From a bacterium (GTDB taxonomy: Bacteria; Elusimicrobiota; Elusimicrobia; UBA1565; UBA9628): DNA of 30,951 nucleotides. The position numbers were made by a program, and so were the translations under genes. The notes under the pieces were generated by a model. It saw nothing but the letters and a program-made list of their open reading frames with translations. It ran no database searches and was not told where the DNA came from. Of this stretch, positions 12,222-20,393 are shown piece after piece (within the stretch, counting starts at the first letter, position 1; each line of letters starts with the position of its first letter). The stretch is from the NCBI GenBank assembly GCA_021796015.1, contig JAJYOT010000015.1, forward strand, positions 1-30,951. Direction: 5' to 3'.

Positions 12222-14849
12222 ATGGACTCCATAAAACTAAATTCCAGCGCCGAATTTTCGCCGCCCGCTCTTTCACTCTCGGAAGCGGCTTCCCTTAGCG
12301 CGGCGGAGTTTTTGGCGCGAATTAATTCCAGCGAACAAGGTTTGACGGAAGAAGAAGCGCAAAAACGCCTCGAATTTTTTGGACTCAATCTTGCGCAGGA
12401 CCATCGGAAAAAAAATTTAGCTCTCGATTTCCTCGCGCGGTTTAAAAATCCTCTCATCATTCAGTTGACCGTGATTGCCGCTATCTCGCTTTTTATGGGC
12501 GACTTGAGATCCGCCGTAGTCGTCTTTGGAATGCTTTTTTTGAGCGTGATTTTATCCTATGTTCAGGAAACTCGTTCCAATAACGCCGTTGAAAAATTAA
12601 TCGCGATGGTGAAAACCACTTGTCTTATCTTGAGAAACGGACAAGAGCATTCCATTTCTCCTGAGAACTTGGTTCCCGGAGATGTCGTCGTTTTGGCCGC
12701 AGGATCGATTATCCCCGCTGATTTAAGACTGGTTTCAGCTAAAGATTTTTTTGTCAGTCAAGCGGCTTTAACCGGTGAATCCATGCCGGTTGAAAAAAAT
12801 TCCCTTCCCGCCGATCCAAAGGAAAAGACCAGCCTTGAACTAGGAAATCTCTGTTTCCAGGGGTCCAATGTCCTCAGCGGAAGCGCCAAGGGCGTTGTGG
12901 TGGTCACCGGAAGTAAGACCTATTTCGGCGAGATATCCAAAAAACTAGGCGAACAAAAAAATTTGACCAGTTTCGACCGCGGTATTTCAGATTTTACATG
13001 GCTGATGATTCGCTTCATGATTGTGATGGTCGCGGTGGTTTTTTTCTTGGTGGGAATTACCCGCGGCGGCTGGCTGGATGCTTTGATGTTCGGGCTGGCC
13101 GTAGCCGTGGGTTTAACCCCTGAGATGCTTCCCATGATTGTGACCGTTAATTTGTCCAAAGGCGCTTTGATGATGTCCTCAAAAAAAGTTATCGTCAAGC
13201 GCTTAAGTTCCATTCAAAATCTGGGAGCGATGGATGTTCTCTGCACTGATAAAACTGGAACCCTGACCCAAGATCGGATTATCCTTGAAAAGCATGTGGA
13301 CGTCACCAATCGTGAGTCCGACGACGTTTTGCGATACGCCTACATGAACAGCTTTTATCAGACCGGCCTTCGGAATTTACTCGACAAGGCGATATTGGCT
13401 CACTCGGATTTGGATGTTGAGCGTAGCTGCCGTAAAGTGGATGAAATTCCATTTGATTTCGTGCGGCGGAGAATGTCGGTCGTAATTGATTATGAAGGGG
13501 ATCACGTTCTTATCTGCAAGGGCGCGGTGGAAGAAATTTTTAGCGTTTGCAATCGCTATCAAGTTGACGACGCTATTTACCCTTTGATTGATATGCTCAA
13601 GCGCGATTTATTGGAGGAATATGAAAGTTTGAGCGCGGATGGCTACCGCGTTTTGGCGGTCGCCTACCGAGAATTTTCCACCGCCAAGGAAAACTTCTCT
13701 TCCGCCGATGAAAAAGATTTGATTCTCTTGGGTTACATCGCTTTCTTTGATCCGCCAAAGGATTCGGCTGCCGTCGCTATTGAAGCTCTCAATCGAGCCG
13801 GAGTTGCGGTCAAGGTTTTGACTGGAGACAACTCTTTAGTGACGAAAAAAGTCTGTAAGGATGTCGGGCTTGAGGTTTCTGAAATCGTCACCGGAGACGT
13901 GCTTGAAAAAATGGAGCCCCAAGAGTTTAGGAATGCGGTTTTGAAATACTCGGTTTTTGCGCGGCTTTCTCCCGCTCAAAAAGAAGAAATCATCACGACC
14001 TTAAGGGACAGCGGACACGTGGTCGGGTTTTTGGGAGACGGAATTAACGACGCATCCGCCCTTAAAACCGCGGATGTCGGAATTTCAGTGGATACGGCGT
14101 CCGACGTGGCCAAGGAATCGGCCCACATCGTTTTGCTCGAAAAAAGCCTCATGGTACTAGACGACGGAATCATTGAGGGACGTAAAGTCTTTGGCAACAT
14201 CATCAAATACATCCGCATGGGAGCCAGTTCCAATTTTGGAAATATGTTCAGTATGCTGGGAGCGGTTTATCTTCTTCCCTTTCTGCCGATGGAGCCCATT
14301 CAAATTCTTGTGAATAATCTCCTCTACGATTTTTCTCAGGTCGGAATTCCTTTTGACCGCGTGGATGAGGATTATCTGAAAAAACCCCGAAAATGGGATA
14401 TTTCTCTCATTAAAAAATTCATGCTGTGGCTGGGGCCGGTGAGCTCGCTTTTTGATTACACGACTTTTGCCTTGATGATGTGGTTTTTTGGATGTCATCT
14501 CTATTCAGTTCCTGGGACTCCTCAGGCCACTAAAGAATACCTAGAACGGTTGTTTCACACGGGGTGGTTTGTCGAATCCTTGATCACTCAAACCTTGGTC
14601 GTCCATATCATCAGGACCCGCCATATCCCCTTTATCCAAAGTTGGGCGAGTCCCGGACTATTTTTGACCACGGGAGGCATTGCCGCCATTGCGTCCATCC
14701 TTCCGTATTCCCCGCTCGCTTCTTACATTGGGCTTGTGCCCCTTCCCTGGTCTTTTTGGCCCTGGCTTCTTTTGACTCTTTTGGCTTATGCGATGTTGGC
14801 CCATCAGGTTAAAATGCGCTTTTTAAATCTTCATCAATCCGACGCTTAA
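12222..14849 (+). CDS. mgtA: Magnesium-transporting P-type ATPase (P3B, MgtA/MgtB-like)
   Basis: An 875-residue P-type ATPase of normal family length. Visible motifs are the actuator TGES at 184-187, phosphorylation site DKTGTLT with D343, nucleotide-binding 'KGAVEEIFSVC', and the hinge GDGIND at 605-610. The membrane segment before the phosphorylation site reads 'GLAVAVGLTPEMLPMIVTVNLSKGA' and the region after it 'NSFYQTGLRNLLDKAIL'. Both are typical of MgtA/MgtB rather than Ca, K or heavy-metal pumps. The C-terminal membrane half has 'NLLYDFSQVGIPFDRVDEDYLKKPRKWD', another MgtA signature. It imports Mg2+ into the cytoplasm. No mgt leader-type regulation can exist if the transcript starts at the ATG, as the promoter suggests. 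Confidence 0.93.
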   Translation: MDSIKLNSSAEFSPPALSLSEAASLSAAEFLARINSSEQGLTEEEAQKRLEFFGLNLAQDHRKKNLALDFLARFKNPLIIQLTVIAAISLFMGDLRSAVVVFGMLFLSVILSYVQETRSNNAVEKLIAMVKTTCLILRNGQEHSISPENLVPGDVVVLAAGSIIPADLRLVSAKDFFVSQAALTGESMPVEKNSLPADPKEKTSLELGNLCFQGSNVLSGSAKGVVVVTGSKTYFGEISKKLGEQKNLTSFDRGISDFTWLMIRFMIVMVAVVFFLVGITRGGWLDALMFGLAVAVGLTPEMLPMIVTVNLSKGALMMSSKKVIVKRLSSIQNLGAMDVLCTDKTGTLTQDRIILEKHVDVTNRESDDVLRYAYMNSFYQTGLRNLLDKAILAHSDLDVERSCRKVDEIPFDFVRRRMSVVIDYEGDHVLICKGAVEEIFSVCNRYQVDDAIYPLIDMLKRDLLEEYESLSADGYRVLAVAYREFSTAKENFSSADEKDLILLGYIAFFDPPKDSAAVAIEALNRAGVAVKVLTGDNSLVTKKVCKDVGLEVSEIVTGDVLEKMEPQEFRNAVLKYSVFARLSPAQKEEIITTLRDSGHVVGFLGDGINDASALKTADVGISVDTASDVAKESAHIVLLEKSLMVLDDGIIEGRKVFGNIIKYIRMGASSNFGNMFSMLGAVYLLPFLPMEPIQILVNNLLYDFSQVGIPFDRVDEDYLKKPRKWDISLIKKFMLWLGPVSSLFDYTTFALMMWFFGCHLYSVPGTPQATKEYLERLFHTGWFVESLITQTLVVHIIRTRHIPFIQSWASPGLFLTTGGIAAIASILPYSPLASYIGLVPLPWSFWPWLLLTLLAYAMLAHQVKMRFLNLHQSDA

Positions 14850-14856
14850 ATAATTA

Positions 14857-15015
14857 GGGACAGTCCCCATTTCTTCATAAGCTTAAGGTCGGGACAGCGC
14901 CGTCCCTAAGAATTATTAAAGAAGAGGCACAGTCCCCATTTCTTCATAAGCTTAAGGTCGGGACAGCGCCGTCCCTAAGAATTATTAAAGAAGAGGCACA
15001 GTCCCCATTTCTTCA
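14857..15015. repeat. Tandem 69-bp repeats with palindromic cores
   Basis: A GGGACAGTCCC core (14857-14867) leads into two identical-length 69-bp units (14861-14929 and 14930-14998) and a 17-bp partial third. Each unit contains GTCGGGACAGCGCCGTCCC, an imperfect palindrome, followed by TAAGAATTATTAAAGAAGAGG. This fills the gap between mgtA and the PLP enzyme. Related single copies lie at 7437 and, inverted, at 24127. Confidence 0.93.
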
Positions 15016-15018
15016 ATT

Positions 15019-15027
15019 TGTTAAAAT
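15019..15027 (+). promoter_or_regulatory. Extended -10 of the PLP-enzyme gene, predicted leaderless
   Basis: TGT-TAAAAT ends 5 nt before ATG 15033. No Shine-Dalgarno is seen. Any -35 would lie in the last repeat unit. Confidence 0.5.
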
Positions 15028-15032
15028 AAATC

Positions 15033-16187
15033 ATGGCCATAAAAGGTAAGTTTTCAACCCGCGCGGTTCACGCCGGTCAAAAGCCGGATCCCTCAACCGG
15101 GGCCGTTATGACTCCGGTCTATTTGACCTCAACCTATGTTCAGGAAGCCCCCGGAGTTCACAAGGGCTTTGAGTATTCTAGGACCCAAAACCCGACAAGA
15201 AAAGCTCTCGAAGAAAATCTCGCCGCTTTGGAAGGCGGAAAATATGGCCTTTGTTTTGCCAGCGGCATGGCCGCCATCAGCGCGGTTCTTTCCGCGCTTA
15301 ATTCCGGAGACCACGTCGTTAGCGGAAACGATCTCTACGGCGGCACCTATCGGGTTTTTACCAAGGTTTTTGAGCGCTTTGGAATCTCTTTTGATTTTGT
15401 GGATACAACCGATGCCGAGGTCGTGTCCCGAGCGCTCACCCCAAAAACCAAGCTTTTGTGGCTTGAAACTCCGACCAATCCTCTTTTAAATATTACCGAC
15501 ATCGCCGCAATTTCAAAACTTGCGCATTCAAAAAACGTTCCGGTCGCGGTGGATAATACCTTTGCGACGCCTTATCTTCAAGAGCCTTTGAGTCTCGGGG
15601 CTGATTTGGTGGTTCATTCAAGCACTAAATATATCGGCGGGCATTCCGATGTGGTGGGAGGGGCCGTCATTACTTCGGATAAATCGTGGTATGAAAGGCT
15701 AAAATTCATTCAAAATTCGGTCGGCGCTGTTCCGGGGCCGATGGATTGTTTTCTCCTTTTGCGCGGGACTAAAACCCTGGCTTTAAGAATGGAGAGACAT
15801 TCCGAAAATGCGCTTAAAATCGCGCGATTTCTTTCGACTCATCCCAAGGTTGCCAAGGTCTATTATCCGGGGCTTGAATCTCATTTGGGTCATGCGCTGG
15901 CAAAAAAACAAATGCGCGCTTTTGGCGGGATGATTTCTTTTGAACTTAAAGCGGGCTTTGAGGCGGCTAAGAAAATGGCTTCTCAAACAGAAGTCTTTTC
16001 CTTGGCTGAAAGCCTGGGCGGTGTTGAATCCTTAATCGGGCATCCCGCGACCATGACCCATGCGGCCATTCCTCGGGAAGAAAGGCTCAAGCGCGGCCTC
16101 ACTGACGGCCTTATTCGCCTTTCCGTTGGAATTGAAGACGCGGAAGATTTAACCGGGGATTTAGATCAGGCGATTAACGGAAAGTAA
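15033..16187 (+). CDS. Cys/Met-metabolism PLP enzyme (cystathionine gamma-synthase / lyase family)
   Basis: A 384-residue fold-type I PLP enzyme. The PLP lysine is K199 in 'SSTKYIGGHSD'. Also visible are 'GFEYSRTQNPTR', 'ALEGG-YGLCFASGMAA', 'LWLETPTNP' and 'VAVDNTFATPYLQEPL' (Asp contacting the PLP ring nitrogen), and near the end 'SLGGVESLIGHPATMTHA'. The family contains cystathionine gamma-synthase, gamma-lyase, beta-lyase and O-acetylhomoserine sulfhydrylase. At this level I cannot choose, though MetB/lyase-type enzymes fit best by length and the GGVESL motif. It is monocistronic, converging on the metK operon, and links sulfur amino-acid supply to SAM synthesis. Confidence 0.92.
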   Translation: MAIKGKFSTRAVHAGQKPDPSTGAVMTPVYLTSTYVQEAPGVHKGFEYSRTQNPTRKALEENLAALEGGKYGLCFASGMAAISAVLSALNSGDHVVSGNDLYGGTYRVFTKVFERFGISFDFVDTTDAEVVSRALTPKTKLLWLETPTNPLLNITDIAAISKLAHSKNVPVAVDNTFATPYLQEPLSLGADLVVHSSTKYIGGHSDVVGGAVITSDKSWYERLKFIQNSVGAVPGPMDCFLLLRGTKTLALRMERHSENALKIARFLSTHPKVAKVYYPGLESHLGHALAKKQMRAFGGMISFELKAGFEAAKKMASQTEVFSLAESLGGVESLIGHPATMTHAAIPREERLKRGLTDGLIRLSVGIEDAEDLTGDLDQAINGK

Positions 16188-16202
16188 AAGAAAGAAACAG
16201 AA

Positions 16203-16219
16203 GGCAACGGAATGTTGCC
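16203..16219. terminator. Small hairpin between convergent genes
   Basis: GGCAAC-GGAAT-GTTGCC, 6-bp perfect stem. It lies between the PLP-enzyme stop and the end of the minus-strand operon and is flanked by AACGGAAAG-like words on both sides. T runs are poor, so terminator function is only possible. Confidence 0.35.
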
Positions 16220-16233
16220 ATTGGTCGTTGCTT

Positions 16234-16629
16234 TCATTGTCTTTCCGTTCCTTTCCTTGGCTTTCCGTTCTTCAACAACGCCGGCGTTTTCCCCTCTAAA
16301 TAAACGCCCTTATCTTCTTTCCTAAGCCAAGGCGGAAGCGAGTCAGTTTGGGAATTTTTATCTTTGGGGCTGACGATATCCTGGATTCCCATTTTGACGG
16401 TCTGTTTTTGGAGATTACGATAGAGTTCTTCGTTGGTGTAATGGCGCTCATTTGTGTTCGGAGGCGAGGGCATTTTGAGAGGCGAAAAAATAGGGTTTCC
16501 AGGGGCCTGAGCGATGGAATGATGAGACACGCTTGAGAGTTTTGGATTTGAGAGAAAAACCAGATCAAACAAATAGGCGAAAAGGGCCGCCGAACCGATG
16601 ACAAAAAGCCAAAAAGAAGCTCTCTTCAT
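16234..16629 (-). CDS. Small N-terminally anchored hypothetical protein, last gene of the metK operon
   Basis: 131 residues; I do not recognise the family. Residues 5-26 form one hydrophobic helix (SFWLFVIGSAALFAYLFDLVFL) after MKRA, so it is either a signal anchor or a membrane tether with the rest outside. The remainder is polar and proline-rich ('PGNPIFSPLKMPSPPNTNERHYT') with a short helix-prone 'NEELYRNLQKQTVKMGIQDIV', and a basic end KNGKPRKGTERQ whose codons merge into AACGGAAAG-type repeat words. Its ATG overlaps the scoB stop by 4 bp, so it is translated with the CoA-transferase genes. Function unknown. Confidence 0.65.
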   Translation of the reverse strand: MKRASFWLFVIGSAALFAYLFDLVFLSNPKLSSVSHHSIAQAPGNPIFSPLKMPSPPNTNERHYTNEELYRNLQKQTVKMGIQDIVSPKDKNSQTDSLPPWLRKEDKGVYLEGKTPALLKNGKPRKGTERQ

Positions 16630-17285
16630 TGAAAAAAGGAAACGTCCAATTGTGGGGCTATTTTAAAATGGACGTCTGTAAGACTTTGAATTTGAGAAGC
16701 TGTCGTTTCTGGATGGTGGGCTTTTAAGAGAAGCCCTTGGGACGTAATTTCAAAAACGGCGAGATCGGTGACGATGGAAGAAACGACTCCTTTCCCGGTG
16801 AGAGGAAGTTTGCAGGCTTTTAGAATTTTGGGCGCGCCTTCTTTGCTCACATGCTCCATCGCGACAATGACTTTTTTCGCACCGGCGACCATATCCATCG
16901 CGCCTCCCATCCCCTTGACCTTTTTCCCTGGAATCATCCAATTGGCGATATCTCCTTTTTCGGAGACTTCCATTGCGCCTAAAACGCTTGCGTCAATATG
17001 ACCACCGCGGACCATGGCGAAAGAGTCGTGAGAGCCAAAATAAGAACAGCCTTTCATCTCAGTTACCGTTTCTTTTCCCGCGTTGATGATATCAGGGTCT
17101 TCCGTGCCGCGAACGGGGTACGGGCCGTAGCCGAGCATTCCATTTTCCGTGTGCAAAACGATATGGACGTTTTGAGACAAAAAATTAGGAATCAAGGTGG
17201 GAATCCCGATGCCGAGATTGACGTAATCTCCATCTTTAAGCAGTTTGGCCGCGGCTTTGGCGATGATGATTCGTTTATCTTGCAT
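16626..17285 (-). CDS. scoB: 3-oxoacid CoA-transferase, subunit B
   Basis: A 219-residue protein. It has the family start 'IIAKAAAKLLKDGDYVNLGIGIPTLIPNFL', the catalytic glutamate in 'HTENGMLGYGPYP', 'GGHIDASVLGAMEVSEKGDIANWMIPGKKVKGMGGAMDMVAGAKKVIVAMEH' and the 'TDLAVFEI' end strand. With subunit A it moves CoA between succinyl- or acyl-CoA and a 3-oxoacid such as acetoacetate through a glutamyl-CoA intermediate. It overlaps scoA by 11 bp. A GGGACAGTCCC repeat core ends two bases before its ATG, where a ribosome site would normally be. Confidence 0.94.
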   Translation of the reverse strand: MQDKRIIIAKAAAKLLKDGDYVNLGIGIPTLIPNFLSQNVHIVLHTENGMLGYGPYPVRGTEDPDIINAGKETVTEMKGCSYFGSHDSFAMVRGGHIDASVLGAMEVSEKGDIANWMIPGKKVKGMGGAMDMVAGAKKVIVAMEHVSKEGAPKILKACKLPLTGKGVVSSIVTDLAVFEITSQGLLLKAHHPETTASQIQSLTDVHFKIAPQLDVSFFQ

Positions 17286-17997
17286 TGGGGACTGTCCCTA
17301 ATTCTGGTTCCTGGACGGTTAGTTTTTCAATTGGTTTAGCATAGCTTGCGCCTTGAAAAATTTTATCAACATAAATTCCGGGAGTGTGAATGGCATCGGG
17401 CTCTAATTCTCCGGGGTCAACCAGGGTCTCAACTTCCGCGAGGACGGTTTTTGCGGCGGTGGCCATCGCCTGGTTAAAATTGCGCGCGGTTTTCCGGTAA
17501 ATGAGGTTTCCAAGAGTGTCTCCCTTCCAGGCCTTAATTAAAGCAAAATCAGCAAAAAGAGGTTTTTCAAAAACATAATTTTTACCGTCAATGTTACGGG
17601 TTTCTTTTCCTTCGGCGACTATCGTCCCATAACCCGTGGGCGTAAAAAAACCGCCGATTCCCGCTCCCGCCGCGCGAATTCTCTCGGCCAAGGTTCCTTG
17701 CGGCGTCCATTCAACTTCAATCGCGCCTTTTAAGGCCGCTTCTTCAAAAGCCTTGCATTCTCCGCCGTAAGACATGACCATTTTTTTGACACGGCCTTTT
17801 TTGATGAGAAGCCCAATCCCATAATTATCGGTCCCCGCGTTGTTGGAGATAATAGTGAGATTTTTGGCCGGGGTATTTTGAATTTCTTCGAGCATCTTTT
17901 CCGGAAGCCCGCAGAGACCAAAACCCCCAATCATCAAGGTCGCGCCGTCAAAAAGGCCGGACAAGGCGTCGCGGGCGTCTTTGACTATTTTGTTCAT
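17275..17997 (-). CDS. scoA: 3-oxoacid CoA-transferase, subunit A
   Basis: 240 residues from ATG 17997. A TTG at 18018 would extend into metK and is not needed. Typical features are 'GATLMIGGFGLCGLPEKMLEEI' (CoA-binding GxGGFG region), 'LTIISNNAGTDNYGIGLLIKKGRVKKMVMSYGGE', 'EVEWTPQGTLAERIRAAGAGIGGFFTPTGYGT' and 'FADFALIKAWKGDTLGNLIYRKTARNFN'. It forms the A subunit with scoB. The C-terminus ends 'ELGTVPNAR', where GTVPN is encoded by a dispersed palindromic repeat, so the last few residues are probably a late acquisition. The start lies 8 bp after the metK stop. Confidence 0.94.
   Translation of the reverse strand: MNKIVKDARDALSGLFDGATLMIGGFGLCGLPEKMLEEIQNTPAKNLTIISNNAGTDNYGIGLLIKKGRVKKMVMSYGGECKAFEEAALKGAIEVEWTPQGTLAERIRAAGAGIGGFFTPTGYGTIVAEGKETRNIDGKNYVFEKPLFADFALIKAWKGDTLGNLIYRKTARNFNQAMATAAKTVLAEVETLVDPGELEPDAIHTPGIYVDKIFQGASYAKPIEKLTVQEPELGTVPNAR
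17288..17298. repeat. GGGACTGTCCC repeat core at the scoA/scoB junction
   Basis: The core forms the final codons of scoA and lies 2 bp from the scoB start codon. Confidence 0.85.
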
Positions 17998-18004
17998 GTT
18001 GGTT

Positions 18005-19216
18005 TTAAGCCAAAACAACTGAGCGTTTAGGCTTTGAGCTTAAACGCCCGATGAGCTCGGATTTAAGGCTTTCCGCGCGGTCGGTTTTTTCCCATTCAAA
18101 GCCTTCTTCCTCGCGTCCAAAATGTCCGTAGGCGGCCGTTTTTTGGTAAATGGGGCGCCGAAGTTTTAGAGTTTGAATAATTCCCTTGGGAGTCAAGGAG
18201 AAATATTTGCGAACCGCCGCTTCGATTTTGGACTCTTCGCAAACTCCCGTTCCATGGGTGTCGAAATAAACGCCGACTGGTTCTGCCACCCCAATGGCGT
18301 AGGCCAGTTGCACCGTGCATCTTTCAGCAAGCCCCGCCGCGACTACGTTTTTAGCGATATAGCGGGCCATGTAGCAAGCCGAGCGGTCCACTTTCGTCGG
18401 ATCTTTTCCGGAGAAGGCCCCCCCTCCGTGCGGAGCGTATCCGCCGTAGGTGTCAACGATAATTTTTCGTCCCGTCACTCCGGTGTCGGAGGCCGGACCG
18501 CCGACGACAAATTTTCCGGTCGGATTGACGAAAAAGCGCGTTTTCTCATCCAAAAGGCGTTTTCCCAAGACCGGGCGAATGATGGTATTGATGATTTCTT
18601 CCTTGGCTTTACCCGTAATTTGTTTTCCGGTCTTATCCAAAATTTCTTCCGTGTGTTGCGTAGACAAAACGACCGTATCAACCCGCAAGGGCCGTCCGTC
18701 CAGATACTCAACGGTCACCTGGCTTTTCCCATCAGGGCCGAGATAGGGCAAAATATTTTCCCGGCGGGCCATAGACAAGCGGCGAATGAGCTTGTGAGCA
18801 AGCGTAATGGGCAACGGCATCAGCTCCGGCGTTTCCCGGCAGGCATATCCAAACATGAGGCCTTGGTCCCCGGCGCCGCCCGTGTCTACCCCTTGGGCGA
18901 TATCGGGGGATTGCCTTCCAATGGCGTTTAAGACCGCGCAAGAAGTGGCGTCAAAACCGTATTTCGGATGATCATATCCAATTCCACGAATAACCTTGCG
19001 GGTCAGTTCATCAATGTCAATATAGCTTTTAGTCGTAATTTCTCCGCCCACGATGACCATTCCTCTGGTCACGAAGGTTTCACAAGCGACGCGACCCATG
19101 GAGTCTTCTTTGAGGACGGCGTCTAAAACGGCATCGGAAATCTGATCGCAAACTTTATCTGGATGGCCTTCAGTGACCGATTCTGAGGTGAAAAAGTGTC
19201 TTCCTTTTCGTTCCAT
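18005..19216 (-). CDS. metK: S-adenosylmethionine synthetase
   Basis: A 403-residue MetK of normal length. It makes SAM from methionine and ATP. Signature stretches are '[25 protein letters not shown]', '[12 protein letters not shown]', '[31 protein letters not shown]' and '[17 protein letters not shown]' (ATP and metal binding). A Shine-Dalgarno GGAG lies 7 nt before the ATG, in contrast to the leaderless genes nearby. It follows the nucleotidyltransferase by 9 bp and precedes scoA by 7 bp. Its SAM would serve the two methyltransferase domains encoded at 26-29 kb, among others. Confidence 0.97.
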   Translation of the reverse strand: MERKGRHFFTSESVTEGHPDKVCDQISDAVLDAVLKEDSMGRVACETFVTRGMVIVGGEITTKSYIDIDELTRKVIRGIGYDHPKYGFDATSCAVLNAIGRQSPDIAQGVDTGGAGDQGLMFGYACRETPELMPLPITLAHKLIRRLSMARRENILPYLGPDGKSQVTVEYLDGRPLRVDTVVLSTQHTEEILDKTGKQITGKAKEEIINTIIRPVLGKRLLDEKTRFFVNPTGKFVVGGPASDTGVTGRKIIVDTYGGYAPHGGGAFSGKDPTKVDRSACYMARYIAKNVVAAGLAERCTVQLAYAIGVAEPVGVYFDTHGTGVCEESKIEAAVRKYFSLTPKGIIQTLKLRRPIYQKTAAYGHFGREEEGFEWEKTDRAESLKSELIGRLSSKPKRSVVLA

Positions 19217-19225
19217 GGTTTTCTC

Positions 19226-20263
19226 CTATTGTTGAGGCATATTGAGGACGGCGGCTTCATAGGCGGTGATGCTTTCCTTGACCACGCTTTTAGGGCCTAA
19301 AATACAGTTGGACAGATGCGCTTCTTTTTCCACAATCACGTTATCAAAAAGCATACAATTTTTGAGCACGGCGCGCGAAGATATTTTTGAATTGGCCCCG
19401 ATCACGCTATAGGGACCAATCTCCGCGAAAGCGGAAATTTGAACGTTTTTTCCGATAAGACAAGGCGCTTTTAAAACCGCGTCGTGAGAGATGGAGACCG
19501 GTTCCTCAATCCAAATTCCTTTAGAAATTTGTCGTCCGGGAAGGGCGATATTGACATTCCCGTCCAAACAGTCAATTTGGCTTTTTCGGTATTCCGCGAG
19601 ATTCCCGACGTCGGTCCAATAAGATTTGAGGGGATAGGCGAAAATGGGTTTTTTGAGTTTTAAAAGCTTCGGCCAAAGCTCATGCCCAAAATCGTAGGTT
19701 TTTCCCTTGGGAATATATTTCAAAACTTCCGGCTCAAAAAGATAAATTCCGGTATTAGCGGTGTTAGAAAAGATTTCTCCCCAGGAAGGTTTTTCAACGA
19801 ACTGCGTGATGCGCCCGGAAGGTTTAAGAAGAGTGATTCCATACTCAAAGCGGGAATCAACCTTCTTGACCGCGATAGTTCCAAACGCACGCTTTTTTTT
19901 GTGAAAAGCGATCATGGCGGATAAATCAATATCGGAAAGGCCGTCTCCCGACATGACTAAAAAAGGCGCGCCTTTAAAAAAAGATTCTACTCTTTTGACT
20001 CCGCCAGCCGTCCCCAAAAGACTGGGTTCTTGTGAGTAGTGGAGTTTAAGCCCCCACTGAGATCCGTCTCCGCAATAAGAGCGAATTTGATCGGCATGGG
20101 CGAAGAGGTTGATCATGATTTCTTTAATTCCATGGCGAGCCAGATTGTCAAGTACAAAATGAATAACCGGGCGGTTGACCACGGGAATGAGGGGTTTGGG
20201 AATTTGATAGGTCAGCGGCCTTAGTCGTGTTCCCGCTCCCGCGGCCAAAAGCATGGCTTTCAT
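19226..20263 (-). CDS. Sugar nucleotidyltransferase (NTP-transferase plus left-handed beta-helix)
   Basis: 345 residues. N-terminal signature 'MKAMLLAAGAGTRLRPLT...PKPLIPV', then 'GTAGGV', the metal-binding acidic motif 'MSGDGLSDIDL', 'VEKP', 'NTGIYLFEPEVL' and 'YWTDVG'. Residues about 250-340 are hexapeptide-type repeats (I-ISHDAVLKAPCLIGKNVQI...), giving a left-handed beta-helix. The layout matches mannose-1-phosphate guanylyltransferase or glucose-1-phosphate nucleotidyltransferase homologues; the sugar is not certain. It sits downstream of the phosphohexomutase, its natural supplier. The ATG abuts one arm of an inverted repeat pair, and no ribosome site is visible. Confidence 0.9.
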   Translation of the reverse strand: MKAMLLAAGAGTRLRPLTYQIPKPLIPVVNRPVIHFVLDNLARHGIKEIMINLFAHADQIRSYCGDGSQWGLKLHYSQEPSLLGTAGGVKRVESFFKGAPFLVMSGDGLSDIDLSAMIAFHKKKRAFGTIAVKKVDSRFEYGITLLKPSGRITQFVEKPSWGEIFSNTANTGIYLFEPEVLKYIPKGKTYDFGHELWPKLLKLKKPIFAYPLKSYWTDVGNLAEYRKSQIDCLDGNVNIALPGRQISKGIWIEEPVSISHDAVLKAPCLIGKNVQISAFAEIGPYSVIGANSKISSRAVLKNCMLFDNVIVEKEAHLSNCILGPKSVVKESITAYEAAVLNMPQQ

Positions 20264-20390
20264 AATTAGGGACAGTCCCCAATTTTATGCTTATTTTGAA
20301 TAGCTAAAATTAGATTTGTCAGAAATTTCTTCAAATTAACCGTATTTTGTCTTTTATTTTTCACAATAAAATTGGGGACTGTCCCTAATT
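20264..20390. repeat. REPIN-like pair of inverted 25-bp repeats
   Basis: The outer arms 20264-20288 and 20366-20390 are perfect inverted repeats of 25 bp, each containing the GGGACWGTCCC core flanked by AATTA and CCAATTTTAT. They enclose 77 bp of AT-rich sequence. The element fills the gap between the phosphohexomutase stop and the nucleotidyltransferase ATG. It lies within the probable operon and would fold into one long hairpin in the transcript. Confidence 0.88.
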
Positions 20391-20393
20391 CCT

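Noticed and set aside
14857..15015. Tandem repeats considered as a CRISPR array
   Set aside because: The units are contiguous 69-bp copies without unique spacers, and no cas genes are near.
17998..18018. TTG start of scoA at 18018
   Set aside because: It would overlap metK. The ATG at 17997 gives the usual family N-terminus.
18173..18931. A 252-codon plus-strand open frame
   Set aside because: It lies antisense to metK, whose motifs are complete; the product shows no recognisable features.
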